Positions 19,502-28,535 are shown, counted from the stretch's first letter. The stretch: DNA of 64,000 nt from Isosphaeraceae bacterium (GCA_025356475.1 JANXSX010000111.1:1-64000), one strand, 5' to 3'. Made by a program: numbers and translations. Notes: generated by a model from the letters alone, not told the origin.

Positions 19502-19603
19502 CAGCGGCGCTCCGCAGCGGGAGGTGAAATGCGGTCAAGCCAAGCAAGCCTGACCAGCACTTAGATTCTATCCACCTACCAAACGCCACGGAAAGGACAT
19601 CTG

Positions 19604-21040
19604 TCAGATTCCGAGCGAGCGTTCCAGAGCACCAATCGCATCGGCCACCCGTTCAAATCCGGCAAGGAGCCCGGCTTGCTGCTCTTCCTTGAGCCAGCCA
19701 TCGACTTTCTTCTCGGCGGAAATCACCGTCGAGTGGTTGCGACCGCCGAAGTACCGACCGATCTCGCTGTAAGCGGCCCCTGTATGACGGCGAGCCAGAT
19801 ACATGGCGACCATCCGGGGATACGACACAGCGCGGGCTCGATTTTCGGTCTTAAGCGCTTCCCCATCAAGGTGAAAGAGCTGACAGACAGATCGCTCAAC
19901 GTCGCGAAGGGCGACCGATTGGGCGGTATGCCGGATCGTGTCGCGCAAGGCCGACTTCGCCAGTGCCAGGTCAAGCCGCTTGCCAGTGAGGGTCGCCTGG
20001 GCGATCAGGCTATGGAGAGCCCCCTCAAGTTCGCGGACACTCGACCGAAGGTGTTCTGCCACATAGCTTAACACAACGTCGGGCACGTCAACCCGTCGAG
20101 CCTGGGCCTTCGCCTTGAGGATCGCCTTGCGGGTCGCTGGGTCAGGGGCTTCGACCTTGACGACCATTCCACCCATGAACCGGGTCGCCAGTTCATCGGT
20201 GAGCTTGGCGATCTTTCGGGGATGTTGGTCGGTCGCCAGAACCACGGCGGCACCGTCGGCAACAAGAGCGTTAAAGGTGTGCAGGAACTCGTCTTGGGTC
20301 GCCCGCTTGGCGGCCAGAAAGTGGACGTCATCGACGATTAGCACGTCGGCACCGCGATACTTCGACCGAAATCCGTTCAGGCCGCCGGTCCGCATGGCGT
20401 CGAGGAAGCCATTTGTGAAGGCCTCAGCCGTGAGCTGGAGGATTCGTGAGCCGGGGTGACGCGCACGAAGCGCGGTCGAAATCCCTTCGAGCAGGTGGGT
20501 TTTGCCCAGTCCCACTCCTCCGTGGATCACCAGGGGGTTGAATCCGGAACCCGGCGACTGGGCCATCTCCAGCGCCGCCGCATGGGCCAACCGATTGCAT
20601 GGGCCGGTGATAAACTCGTCGAGCCGCCGGGTCGTCCGAGCTTGATTTGATCGAGGTCGTTCTGAAGGAAGGGGTTGCGGCGACGGGGTTGTCGACGGAG
20701 TTCGCGGACCAGGGGGGGACTGGACCGGTTCCACAACGGTCCGAATCGGCGGGCACGCTTCGTCGGCAACGTGGAATGCGAGTTCCAAAGGCCGACCAGC
20801 GACGAGTTCGGCGACCTCGGTCAGATTCTTGGCAAAGTGCGCCTGAATCCACTCGCGAACGAACGTGTTGGGGACCCCAACGGCGAGTGTATGGCCGATC
20901 ACGCCAAGCTCGACCCCTTCGCCAAACCAGAGGCCATATCGAGACTCGCCAAGTTGTTGTGCGAGGGCCGATCGGAGTGTCGCTACCATTGCGGAGTCGT
21001 CGGGAGCAAGGTTCGGTAGTTGCAGACTCTGCGACCGCAT
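19604..21040 (-). CDS. dnaA: Chromosomal replication initiator DnaA
   Basis: A 478-residue DnaA from the ATG at 21040. Domain I (residues about 15-95) mediates oligomerisation; a proline-rich linker follows; the AAA+ domain has Walker A GGVGLGKTH at about 174-181 and Walker B LIVDDVHFL; the C-terminal helix-turn-helix ends in YSEIGRYFGGRNHSTVISAEKKV, the DnaA-box-binding signature. It binds oriC and opens the duplex. The usual dnaN/recF/gyrB neighbours are missing; an HU-like gene lies 720 bp upstream. I saw no cluster of TTATCCACA-like boxes around it, so this locus need not be the origin. Confidence 0.96.
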   Translation of the reverse strand: MRSQSLQLPNLAPDDSAMVATLRSALAQQLGESRYGLWFGEGVELGVIGHTLAVGVPNTFVREWIQAHFAKNLTEVAELVAGRPLELAFHVADEACPPIRTVVEPVQSPPGPRTPSTTPSPQPLPSERPRSNQARTTRRLDEFITGPCNRLAHAAALEMAQSPGSGFNPLVIHGGVGLGKTHLLEGISTALRARHPGSRILQLTAEAFTNGFLDAMRTGGLNGFRSKYRGADVLIVDDVHFLAAKRATQDEFLHTFNALVADGAAVVLATDQHPRKIAKLTDELATRFMGGMVVKVEAPDPATRKAILKAKAQARRVDVPDVVLSYVAEHLRSSVRELEGALHSLIAQATLTGKRLDLALAKSALRDTIRHTAQSVALRDVERSVCQLFHLDGEALKTENRARAVSYPRMVAMYLARRHTGAAYSEIGRYFGGRNHSTVISAEKKVDGWLKEEQQAGLLAGFERVADAIGALERSLGI

Positions 21041-21128
21041 ATTCAATCCACCCCTAGAGAGACACAACGGCGCAGACGCCTGTATCTCTCGTTGAGAGAA
21101 AACTCAAGTGGGGCCGGCAAGAAATGTT

Positions 21129-21153
21129 CCGTCGGTCTATCGTAGACCGGCGG
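21129..21153. other. Hairpin upstream of dnaA
   Basis: CCGTCGGTCTA (21129-21139) and TAGACCGGCGG (21143-21153) pair over 11 positions with one G-T wobble and a TCG loop. It lies 89 bp upstream of the dnaA start and could be an operator or leader hairpin. Confidence 0.5.
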
Positions 21154-21311
21154 AGGTGCGGCGCGAGGTGCGAATTCAACCAGCCAGCAAGATATGCGCC
21201 CTTCTGGGCCCGTTGTCAAAGCGCGGGGGAGCGGTTCGAAAAGAAATCAGTACGAATGTGAGGTCAAAGGCGAGTTACTTGGCAGTTTTGGATTGGACCC
21301 TGAAATGAAGA

Positions 21312-21347
21312 AAAGCCGCCCCGAGCTGTTGGGCTCGCGGCGGCTTT
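21312..21347 (-). terminator. Rho-independent terminator of the lipoprotein gene
   Basis: AAAGCCGCC (21312-21320) pairs with GGCGGCTTT (21339-21347), with additional GAGC/GCTC pairing inside. Read leftwards it is followed by a T-rich run (TTTTCTTCATTT), so it terminates transcription from 21392-21625 before dnaA. Confidence 0.85.
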
Positions 21348-21391
21348 CGGTGATGTCATTAGACCCGTGTGGCCATTTGTCCCAACCTAGA

Positions 21392-21625
21392 TCAGGGACC
21401 GAGGCCGCCATGGGTGCGGAATGGTGTCATGTGCGAGGGCTGGTCGAGGAACCAGAACCGCTCCCAATCATCGCCGGCCATTCGGAGGTTTTCGCTGTCG
21501 ACCAGCAATTCCTCCACCCGCTTGGCCGGGTAGGCCGCATAGTGCGGCAACGGCACGGGAGCACATCCCTCGCAGAGAACGAGGGCCGCCCCCAAGAAAA
21601 TAAACACCGCTAAGGATTTCTTCAT
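21392..21625 (-). CDS. Small putative lipoprotein
   Basis: A 77-residue protein with a signal sequence (KKSLAVFIFLGAALVLCEGC) whose cysteine at residue 21 could be lipidated, although the lipobox (C-E-G-C) is imperfect. The mature part contains ERFWFLDQPSHMTPFRTHGG, a segment I recall as conserved among small planctomycete proteins. GGGAGG lies about nine bases before the ATG and a strong terminator follows. It is a single-gene unit; function unknown. Confidence 0.75.
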   Translation of the reverse strand: MKKSLAVFIFLGAALVLCEGCAPVPLPHYAAYPAKRVEELLVDSENLRMAGDDWERFWFLDQPSHMTPFRTHGGLGP

Positions 21626-21760
21626 TCCGGGCTCCCTCCCGAGGATGATCTGTCCCGACCCATCCTGGCTCGGTTCGCGTGTGGATCACGTCGAGCCTTA
21701 CCTGAGCGAGTCAAGTCAGAGCGGGGGAGCCCTTCAGAGAAGGGCCTGCCGACCTCTGAC

Positions 21761-22150
21761 TCACTCGTCGTCGTCCGTATCGGCCGGGGTCGGCTTCGCG
21801 GTGGGCTCGACGGTTCCGTTGCTACTTAGATCGGCATCCGTGTTGTATTCCAATAGTGGAAGATTTTCCGGATTCATCTTTCGTACCAATTCTTCCATCT
21901 CTTTGCCCGGCTTGAACGTCACCACGTTCTTCGAAGGGACAAACACTTTGTCCCCTGTCCGTGGATTGCGTGCCTTTCGCGGAGCACGACGCTTTACCTC
22001 GAACACACCGAAATTCCGCAGCTCAATCCGACCCTCCGTGACCAGTGTGTGGATGATCGCATCCAGCGTGCGCTGGACGATATCCTTGGTCTTGAGCTGA
22101 GTCAGACCGATGTCTTCGGAGATCTTTCGAACGATTTCTTTCTTGGTCAC
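21761..22150 (-). CDS. HU/IHF-family nucleoid protein with acidic tail
   Basis: A 129-residue protein from a GTG at 22150, preceded by GGGGGAG at proper spacing; the start [10 protein letters not shown] matches the family, whereas an earlier ATG would add 18 unlike residues. Residues 1-95 are a full HU/IHF fold with [28 protein letters not shown] as the DNA-binding arm and [14 protein letters not shown] as the closing helix. The last 30 residues are acidic and Thr/Pro-rich (ending DTDDDE), unlike classical 90-residue HU. It bends DNA and compacts the nucleoid as a dimer. Confidence 0.93.
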   Translation of the reverse strand: MTKKEIVRKISEDIGLTQLKTKDIVQRTLDAIIHTLVTEGRIELRNFGVFEVKRRAPRKARNPRTGDKVFVPSKNVVTFKPGKEMEELVRKMNPENLPLLEYNTDADLSSNGTVEPTAKPTPADTDDDE

Positions 22151-22228
22151 GATCCGGACTCCCCCGGGGCGAGGACTCGCCACGCCGTGCATCAAGTGGC
22201 CCAACTGTATTGGTGGCTTAGCTTAATG

Positions 22229-22771
22229 TCAAGTTATTTCCCGAACCGTTCCTTCGATCATGGGCGACATCCCGAAATCCTTCGGATCCACGGTTGAGTG
22301 CCGAGATTCCTGGAGCCGGCCCGTGTCGGCTGAGGCGTTAAGGTGATGGTGCAGCGGAGCATACGCCCACGGCAGGTTCAGAGAGTCGCACAGGGCGCGT
22401 AATTTCGCCAGGTGCCCCTCCGTGATTGGTCCGGAATAAGGCTCATAGGCAGGGTCGCAGAAGTACACTCGGCAGCCCAACGGTCGGGCCTCACGAGCCG
22501 TACAACGCCCTTGAAAATCTTGCCAAGGGCAGGTCAATCCTGCATCGAGTGGTCGCGACGGAGCAGGGGCATCGGCCAGTAACAGGGCGAACTCAGGAGC
22601 CGAAACGAACAAAGTATGTCCATGCTCTGCGAACTTGCAACACCGGCCACTCAGGATGCACGCCGGTTGATGACCCGCGACCTCCGCGTCGAGATCGGCG
22701 TAAAGGACCCGCAAGGGTTCTCGCACGAGCGACGGGTCAATTGGTTCGTGGTCGATCGGGCCGAACATCAT
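22229..22771 (-). CDS. YkgJ-type cysteine-cluster protein, second of pair
   Basis: A 180-residue protein starting at 22771, where its ATG overlaps the TGA of the upstream gene (ATGA). Cysteines occur as CILSGRCC and later CPWQ, CTAREARPLGCRVYFC, the pattern of the YkgJ/Fe-S zinc-oxidoreductase-like family (CxxxCxxCC with downstream cysteines), which probably binds an iron-sulfur cluster or zinc. The C-terminal half is basic and His-rich (YAPLHHHL). With its neighbour it forms a two-gene operon of related proteins. The biochemical role is unknown. Confidence 0.82.
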   Translation of the reverse strand: MMFGPIDHEPIDPSLVREPLRVLYADLDAEVAGHQPACILSGRCCKFAEHGHTLFVSAPEFALLLADAPAPSRPLDAGLTCPWQDFQGRCTAREARPLGCRVYFCDPAYEPYSGPITEGHLAKLRALCDSLNLPWAYAPLHHHLNASADTGRLQESRHSTVDPKDFGMSPMIEGTVREIT

Positions 22772-23187
22772 TGGGCGGTCCGCTCGGCCGAGGTAATGAT
22801 CTCGTCGATCGTATATAGCCGACCTTTGCCCGCTCCTGGACATCCCGTTTGAACCCGGGCCCATTCTTGGGGTGACTCGATATTTTCGTGCCAAAACGGC
22901 CAGGTTCGGCACTGGGTCGGTCGCGCTTCGTAGACAGTGCAGCCCTGGGCTTTGTCCCAGAAGATACAGTCACCACCGGGCTTCTCGATCAGGCTAAGAT
23001 TCGAGCCGACCTGGCGGAGATATTTGCGACCAAACGCGTCAAGCGTCTCGCCTTGGAACGTGGCTAACTGCTCGATTTCATCCTGATCAACCCATACGAA
23101 CCCAGGAGCGCCGGTGCAGCAGTTGCCGCACTTCGTACACTCGAACGCCAGACCTTCGCTATACCAGGGTTCCTCAGCGGATGTCAT
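22768..23187 (-). CDS. YkgJ-type cysteine-cluster protein, first of pair
   Basis: A 139-residue protein. The ATG at 23187 is chosen because homologous sequence begins just before FECTKCGNCCTGAPG, the family's main metal-binding motif. A second set of cysteines lies in GGDCIFWDKAQGCTVYEARPTQCRTWPFW. The protein belongs to the YkgJ family (Fe-S or Zn cluster, unknown reaction). The overlap with the next gene implies coupled translation of two paralogues that may act as a heteromer. The region before it, 23305-23400, is unusually AT-rich and may carry the promoter. Confidence 0.87.
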   Translation of the reverse strand: MTSAEEPWYSEGLAFECTKCGNCCTGAPGFVWVDQDEIEQLATFQGETLDAFGRKYLRQVGSNLSLIEKPGGDCIFWDKAQGCTVYEARPTQCRTWPFWHENIESPQEWARVQTGCPGAGKGRLYTIDEIITSAERTAQ

Positions 23188-23661
23188 CTCGACCTCGACC
23201 AAACGTACCTTGCTTTCCTGAGGTGGACTCCATGGAGTGTAGCCGAAGCCTGGCGACGCTCGCAACCCAAGTCACAGCGGGTTAGGAACTTGGGAGATGA
23301 GGTCAATCGAACTGAGAGATAATTACAAATGATAAAACAATAAAATACTTTGTATTCGTAAGTTTAGGATCGTTATTGCCTCCGCCGTTAATTAAGAAGT
23401 GAAGTCGCCCATCACGCGACGACTGAGTAAGACGACGAAGCTCGTGGTCTCCCGAGAGCCCTGGGGAACCGAGTTGGTGAGCTTTTTGTGCCTGAATGTG
23501 CAACTCACGGCATCGAGCGGACTCAATCGATCACTTCGCTGTTACACATTCAGGACACGGAGGGTAGGCGGGGATAGAGGTCACAATGCGCCTTGCGGTG
23601 CCGCGATCATTAGCGGTCGCCGATGAATTTCTCTGTGATCAAGTCGCGGTCAGGCCGAATC
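23188..23661. other. Gene-free region with AT-rich island
   Basis: About 470 bp without a supported gene. From 23310 to 23400 the sequence is strikingly AT-rich (runs such as ATAAAACAATAAAATAC) against a GC-rich background. It sits about 120 bp upstream of the YkgJ operon and downstream of nothing else on that strand, so it may be promoter or upstream-element DNA. Confidence 0.45.
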
Positions 23662-24051
23662 TCAGGCGCAAGTTCCAACCCTGGGTGCATCACCCGCCTG
23701 ACATGCATCTGTAAACAGCGAGCAAGTTGCCACGCCTTCGGTGCAACTACTCTGAGTGGGAACCCATATGCCATTTTGACATTCACATATGCACATGTTT
23801 CCTGTAGACTGGCCATTGGGAAGGGTCGCTTCCACTTGGTTTGGGTCGTCGTCATTGCCGATCGTGAACGTGAGCGGAAAAATCATGTACTGGTTTACAT
23901 AGCTACCCCGAACCTGAACCCCATTGAGATGGTTTGGATCGCATGGTGGCTCTCCGGATGGGAATGAGGATGCCTTCACCACCCACACGCGCCCATCCCA
24001 TTGCCAGATTCCGTGATCGTACTCTGACAGGGCTGCCTTTTTCTCTGACAT
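23662..24051 (-). CDS. Hypothetical cysteine-containing protein
   Basis: A 129-residue frame starting MSEKKAALSEYDHGIWQWDGRVW. The second half contains seven cysteines (MCICECQNGIW, CTEGVATC, ACQAGDAPRVGTC), suggesting disulfides or a metal site, yet no signal peptide is visible. GGGAAG lies about 13 bases before the ATG, a weak spacing. Tryptophan-rich and compositionally sensible, it is probably real, but I recognise no family. The 235 bp upstream to the kinase gene show no other supported gene. Confidence 0.45.
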   Translation of the reverse strand: MSEKKAALSEYDHGIWQWDGRVWVVKASSFPSGEPPCDPNHLNGVQVRGSYVNQYMIFPLTFTIGNDDDPNQVEATLPNGQSTGNMCICECQNGIWVPTQSSCTEGVATCSLFTDACQAGDAPRVGTCA

Positions 24052-24286
24052 TGTGAATGACTTCCCTTCTCATTCCTGACAAACAATGGGGTAGGTGGCA
24101 CGTCTTGGTCCTCAGGCCGTGATCCTCGTCTGATCGACAAGCACTGGTTGAGAACCCTCCCGTAGTTGCGCATTTCATCAGAGAAGTACCAGGCGGGCAA
24201 GAAACCACCAGCAGCGCCCTCTGCATTTTCTAAGGCCCACTCGCGTCCTTCGGCGATTCTTCTCCTCTCCCCAGCCCTTCTCTAGG

Positions 24287-27004
24287 TCAAGGGAGCTGTT
24301 CCGCCGGTGAGCCAACAATGCGAAAGCCGTAACTGAATGCCGATGGTTTGGGCGTCAGGGAAGTCCATAAACTGGTTTTCAGCTTATCGGCATTGGTCAT
24401 GCATGAACCCCCGGCGATAACGATCAGAAAATCACCGTTCTTTTCAACCAGATCCGACCATAATTCATTCACATTCCCTAACGTATCGAACAGGCCAAAG
24501 TCATTCGGCTTGAGCGTGGCCACGGGTTGGACATGCCCATCGGCATTTCCGAGATAATGAGCGTAATTGCCGAGCGAATCATCCGAGTCGCCATAGTGCC
24601 GCGAAGTTGAGGCCCCGGCCGCGCTTGCGAGCTTCCATTCCGCCCCGGTAGGGAGGCGGTACGACACAATCGGCCCAGATTTCTGACGATTCAGCCAGGC
24701 GCAGTACTCAAGCACCTCATGGTGGAGGACGTCGTACACCGGATGATCCAGAGGGGGAAGCGGCCTCGAACTGAAAGGTCGGTGCTCTGGCTTGAATTCG
24801 AGAAACTGCCTCCAGGTGATCTCGGTTGCACTGATCAAAAACGGCTTTCTGACTTCGCCCTCAACCGAACTGGGAGGCGTTATCAGAACCATCGTGGGAA
24901 GGTTGGGCATCGCGAACCATCGAGATCCTCGAGGCGGTCCTGATCTGACCAACTCGCTGTCGAGTAACTCGACGCGGTCACCTCGCTCCCAGTGACGCAA
25001 GACCCAAGCGATACTCGCATGGATTCCGGCGTCCGGGTCCTGCTGGTAGAGGGCCTCAAGCTCCTGAAGAAATGGACCGAGCGAGGGGGCAGGTATCTGA
25101 TTGAGAGCGTACTCGCCGCTCGCCTGAATCAATGCCCGTCGAACCGACGTGTCGGGCTCAATGCGGAGACGCTCGATCAGGATTGATGGCTCGACATTCG
25201 ACGAAGCGAGCCGATGGATCAGATCGGTCCGGAATTGAGGGGTTTCGCTAATCCTGAGCAGCGGCCAGCAAGCCTCACGAAAGTCTGGACTGGGCGAAGC
25301 GATCAAGGCGACGACCGCATTCCGTTTCTTGTCACTATCGATGGATGGATTTGAAACCACGGATTGAAGACGAACACCGAACTCAGGCCAATAGCTATGG
25401 AGAAGTTTGCCAAGGACACCTTGTTCCTGGGCATTCGCGATGAGCATCCTCTGGAAAATGGCCTCGCCAAGTTCGGGCCGGTGTGGCAAGAGCCCAAGCT
25501 CAGCGCGGTTGCGTCGTTTTATGTCGATCTCGGGTTCTTGGACAATCGCATCGAGATACGAGATCTCACGCGGGTAAACCGCTTGCAGACGTTCGATGAC
25601 CCGAGTGACTCCCGAGATGTCGGCTGATTGAAGGTCACCTACGAGTAAAACTGTGGCGATATTATCTCTTCTGTCGCGCCAGATGAGGCCAGTAATGAAC
25701 AGACCCAAGCTTACAAAGCTAATCGTCAGAATCGCTGCGGCCCAGGGGTGACGTCGGAGCCATTTGACGCCACGTTCGAAGAAACCGACCGACCGAGCTC
25801 GAATCGGCTCGCCAGAGAGGAATCGCCTGAGATCTTCGGCTAGCTCTTGGGCAGTTCCATAACGCGCCGCAATCTCCTTACGCAGACATTTCAAGCAGAT
25901 CGTTTCCAGGTCACGGGCAACCCCTGGATTGATCTGGCGAGGTGCAACCGGCTCTTCGTTAAGGACCCGAAGCAAGGTTTCGAGAGGCTCGCCACCCTTG
26001 AAAGGAGGACGACCGGTGAGTAGCTCATAGAGGGTTGCTCCTAAACTGTAAACATCGCTTTGGATACAAACATCGGAAGAACCACGGGCTTGCTCGGGCG
26101 ACATATAAGATGGGGTTCCAAGAACGTCACCGCTTACAGTCACCCGATCTGCATTGGAAATCCATTTGGCCAGGCCAAAGTCAGTCACGAGTGGGCGATC
26201 GTCTCCATCAATCAAAATGTTGGTTGGTTTCAAGTCACGGTGGAGGATGCCCCGAGTATGGGCATGGTGGACTGCGAGAGCGACAGGTTCGAGATACATG
26301 GCTGCCCGGCGACTCGTGAACGGGCCGCCTTGGAGGATCTGGGCCAAGCTCTGGCCTTCGACATATTCCATTGAGTAGAAGTGCCGGTCATCGGCCGCAC
26401 CCACCTCGAACACCGTGACAATATGGAGGTGTTGCAGTTGAGCTGTGGCCTTGGCTTCGATTACGAACCGCTGGACAAGATCCTCACGAAGCTTCAACGG
26501 CAATCCATCGAGCAGCGTGGGCTTGATCACCTTGAGCGCCACGGTGCGTTCGCTCTTCTGATCTCTGGCCCGATAGACTGCCCCCATGCCTCCCTGGCCA
26601 AGCAGCTCGAGCAATTCGAAGTGGGCGATCAGGCTTCCGGGCTCGACTTGGTGGAGAGATCGGTGAGGAGGCATCAGCGGGGAGTTGTGAGGTCGGGGGC
26701 TGGTGGCCGTCGCCTCCTCGAAGATCGAATGGATCAGTCTCGATTCCGCAGGGAATCTTGACAGGTAATCATCGTAGGTAGGGATCTCATCCTTATCGTG
26801 ACGCAGTTCCAGCTCAAGTTCGAGCAGCTTCCGCAGTAATGGTGTCCGGACGAGCGGGCTGGCCGAATCGAGGAATTCCTCGATCGTCGGCTCCTCCCCA
26901 GAGCGCCAGGCCAGTTCGAAACGGTCGCAGATCTCGACCGTGAGTCGGAACTTACTCAAGGCGAGAGAGCCGCCGCCCGGAGCGTTCGAGTCATTCCGCG
27001 TCAT
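24287..27004 (-). CDS. Ser/Thr protein kinase fused to a formylglycine-generating-enzyme-like domain
   Basis: A 905-residue protein. Residues 1-115 hold a helical N-terminus; the kinase domain spans about 130-395 with GQGGMGAVYRARD (137-149), K158 in VALKVIK, HRDLKPTN at 255-262, DFG at 275-277 and TPSYMSPEQARG in the activation loop, all catalytic residues present. A transmembrane helix lies at about 430-452. A helical repeat region follows (about 460-690). The last 200 residues resemble the FGE-sulfatase/SUMF1 fold (VSYRLPTGAEWKLASAAG, DFGLFDTLGNVNELW, SYGFRIVG). It overlaps the ECF sigma gene by 14 bp, so the sigma factor is a likely partner or substrate. Confidence 0.93.
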   Translation of the reverse strand: MTRNDSNAPGGGSLALSKFRLTVEICDRFELAWRSGEEPTIEEFLDSASPLVRTPLLRKLLELELELRHDKDEIPTYDDYLSRFPAESRLIHSIFEEATATSPRPHNSPLMPPHRSLHQVEPGSLIAHFELLELLGQGGMGAVYRARDQKSERTVALKVIKPTLLDGLPLKLREDLVQRFVIEAKATAQLQHLHIVTVFEVGAADDRHFYSMEYVEGQSLAQILQGGPFTSRRAAMYLEPVALAVHHAHTRGILHRDLKPTNILIDGDDRPLVTDFGLAKWISNADRVTVSGDVLGTPSYMSPEQARGSSDVCIQSDVYSLGATLYELLTGRPPFKGGEPLETLLRVLNEEPVAPRQINPGVARDLETICLKCLRKEIAARYGTAQELAEDLRRFLSGEPIRARSVGFFERGVKWLRRHPWAAAILTISFVSLGLFITGLIWRDRRDNIATVLLVGDLQSADISGVTRVIERLQAVYPREISYLDAIVQEPEIDIKRRNRAELGLLPHRPELGEAIFQRMLIANAQEQGVLGKLLHSYWPEFGVRLQSVVSNPSIDSDKKRNAVVALIASPSPDFREACWPLLRISETPQFRTDLIHRLASSNVEPSILIERLRIEPDTSVRRALIQASGEYALNQIPAPSLGPFLQELEALYQQDPDAGIHASIAWVLRHWERGDRVELLDSELVRSGPPRGSRWFAMPNLPTMVLITPPSSVEGEVRKPFLISATEITWRQFLEFKPEHRPFSSRPLPPLDHPVYDVLHHEVLEYCAWLNRQKSGPIVSYRLPTGAEWKLASAAGASTSRHYGDSDDSLGNYAHYLGNADGHVQPVATLKPNDFGLFDTLGNVNELWSDLVEKNGDFLIVIAGGSCMTNADKLKTSLWTSLTPKPSAFSYGFRIVGSPAEQLP

Positions 27005-27578
27005 CGGGGAGGCTATCCATCCAGGTCTTGCGGATGAGTGTGAGTTTGTTCACAACTGTGCGCAAAGCGCAGCCGACCTGATCACGGATCTCAAGGTTGT
27101 TACATCCTTCGAGCTTGAGAATCGCGATTTTACGGAGAGTCTCATCTTCCAAGAGGTCAAGGAGCCAGCGGAACTCGTCGGTGACCATCGCGGCGAACTC
27201 GGGGCTAGGTTCCCGTCCAACGATTTGATCAAGGTCGGTCGAGACTGTCTGGTTGAAATCTCCCCCGCGTTTGATGGCATTGTCGTTGCGACGTTGATTG
27301 CTTGCCTTCCGCGCGGTGATGAAGACGAGTATGCGCCAGAGGTCGTCGCGATCATCGAGCCTGGGAAAGTGACCCCGTCGAGCACCGACCAGGAAGCTAT
27401 GAAAAGCGCTTAGGGCGACATCTTCCTCATCCCCTCCCGAAACATTGGGCAGCTTTCGTTTAGCGAGACGGACGAGTTGAGCGTAATAACGCTCCCAGAT
27501 TAGCTGGTCCGCAGATGAGTCGCCATTCTTAAGTTGGGTGAGCCAATAAGAGACGGAGCCACCGGCCTCAGTCGTCAT
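26991..27578 (-). CDS. ECF-type RNA polymerase sigma factor, planctomycete type
   Basis: A 195-residue protein starting MTTEAGGSVSYWLTQLKNGDSSADQLIWERYY, the usual start of the ECF family linked to Ser/Thr kinases in Planctomycetes. Region 2 is around residues 20-95 (EEDVALSAFHSFLVGARRG, LWRILVFITARK) and region 4 at about 140-190 (KIAILKLEGCNNLEIRDQVGCALRTVVNKL). An alternative ATG at 27614 has a ribosome-binding site too close to be useful. The gene overlaps the kinase gene, so the pair is probably one operon in which the kinase replaces a classical anti-sigma factor. No anti-sigma gene is present here. Confidence 0.9.
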   Translation of the reverse strand: MTTEAGGSVSYWLTQLKNGDSSADQLIWERYYAQLVRLAKRKLPNVSGGDEEDVALSAFHSFLVGARRGHFPRLDDRDDLWRILVFITARKASNQRRNDNAIKRGGDFNQTVSTDLDQIVGREPSPEFAAMVTDEFRWLLDLLEDETLRKIAILKLEGCNNLEIRDQVGCALRTVVNKLTLIRKTWMDSLPDDAE

Positions 27579-27998
27579 GTTCCACACTCGTAGAATGTCG
27601 GATGCCTGGTCCATTCCTCAAACGGATCTTAACACGACGGTCTTGGTCGTGTTGGAAAGAAATGGATCACCCGATGTGCGCTCTTGAAGACGATTCCGGG
27701 AGTAGATCCTATGACGGCCCATTCCGCATGAGCTGCCCTGGGTGGCAGACATGAACCAAGGGAACGGGTCGCTATCCGCCGATCGCGTGGAGAATAGACG
27801 CGACCCGGCCAGCGGTCCTCATCCCTCGTGTGTTCGCAAAGCTTGCGACAATATTCGCTGCCCAGGATCATGAGGGATGAGCCAAATTCACGACCGTACG
27901 GGAGATGAAGCTCTCGTCGGTCTGGATTTGTGGGCAGATTCTCTGCCCTGTTGTGAGATGTTTAGGACGAATCGATTTCAAGAAATAGGAGTCACATC
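27579..27998. other. Intergenic region with hairpin
   Basis: This 420-bp gap lies between the ECF sigma start and the rightward broken gene. It holds GGGCAGA-3-TCTGCCC at 27932-27948, about 50 bp before the next start. No gene is supported. Confidence 0.45.
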
Positions 27999-28535
27999 AT
28001 GCGTCCACGCCAAAATCGTTCCTTTCGTCCCGCGTCGCTGGGTAACCAGCCGCTTGAGGCCCGCGTTGTTCTCTCGAACGCATCGGCCTTATTCGTCCAC
28101 TTGCCAGGAGCCTAAGTTCTTTCGGGCAAGATGCTCAGTGACCTGGGTAAGCAAGTCGACCATGCCTTCGTCTCATTTGCGAAAGACTACCACAAGGTCT
28201 GGAAGTCGATCTCGAATTCGCCCAGTCGCGGTTTGGGAGCGACCGATCTCGATCAGCTTAACGCCTATGTCGAGAAGCGCATCACGTTGCTGAACAACCA
28301 GCTTGCAAACAGTATGGGGCGGTTGAGAGGAGCGAGCTCCGATCTCATACCGACCGTGCAGGGAACCGTTTTCGAGATGCAGGATCGACTGACCTCGATC
28401 TCCTCTGTCGCCGAAGCCAAAGGTTCAGGCCGAATGATCGGGTGGGCGCGAGACTCGGTCCGTGGCGCTCAACGGGACTTTGTCCTCGCAGGGATCAACG
28501 ACGGTACATTTTATCCTCAAAAGGGTCATCTGTGA
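27999..28535 (+). pseudogene. Exported-type protein gene with in-frame stop
   Basis: An ATG at 27999 behind AGGAG opens MRPRQNRSFRPASLGNQP followed by LEARVVLS, an N-terminal motif common on large planctomycete surface proteins. After 38 codons a TAA (28113-28115) interrupts, and the same frame continues through VLSGKMLSDLGKQVDHAF to a TGA at 28535. The downstream part (134 codons from an ATG at 28131) is helical and polar (RITLLNNQLANSMGRL, MQDRLTSISSVAEA). The shared frame and good ribosome-binding site show one gene of about 178 codons broken by a nonsense codon. Re-initiation at 28131 is possible but has no obvious Shine-Dalgarno. Function unknown. Confidence 0.6.

Noticed and set aside
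18600-21400. Replication origin beside dnaA
   Set aside because: Only one weak DnaA-box-like sequence (CTATCCACC near 19570) was seen; no cluster and no AT-rich unwinding element.
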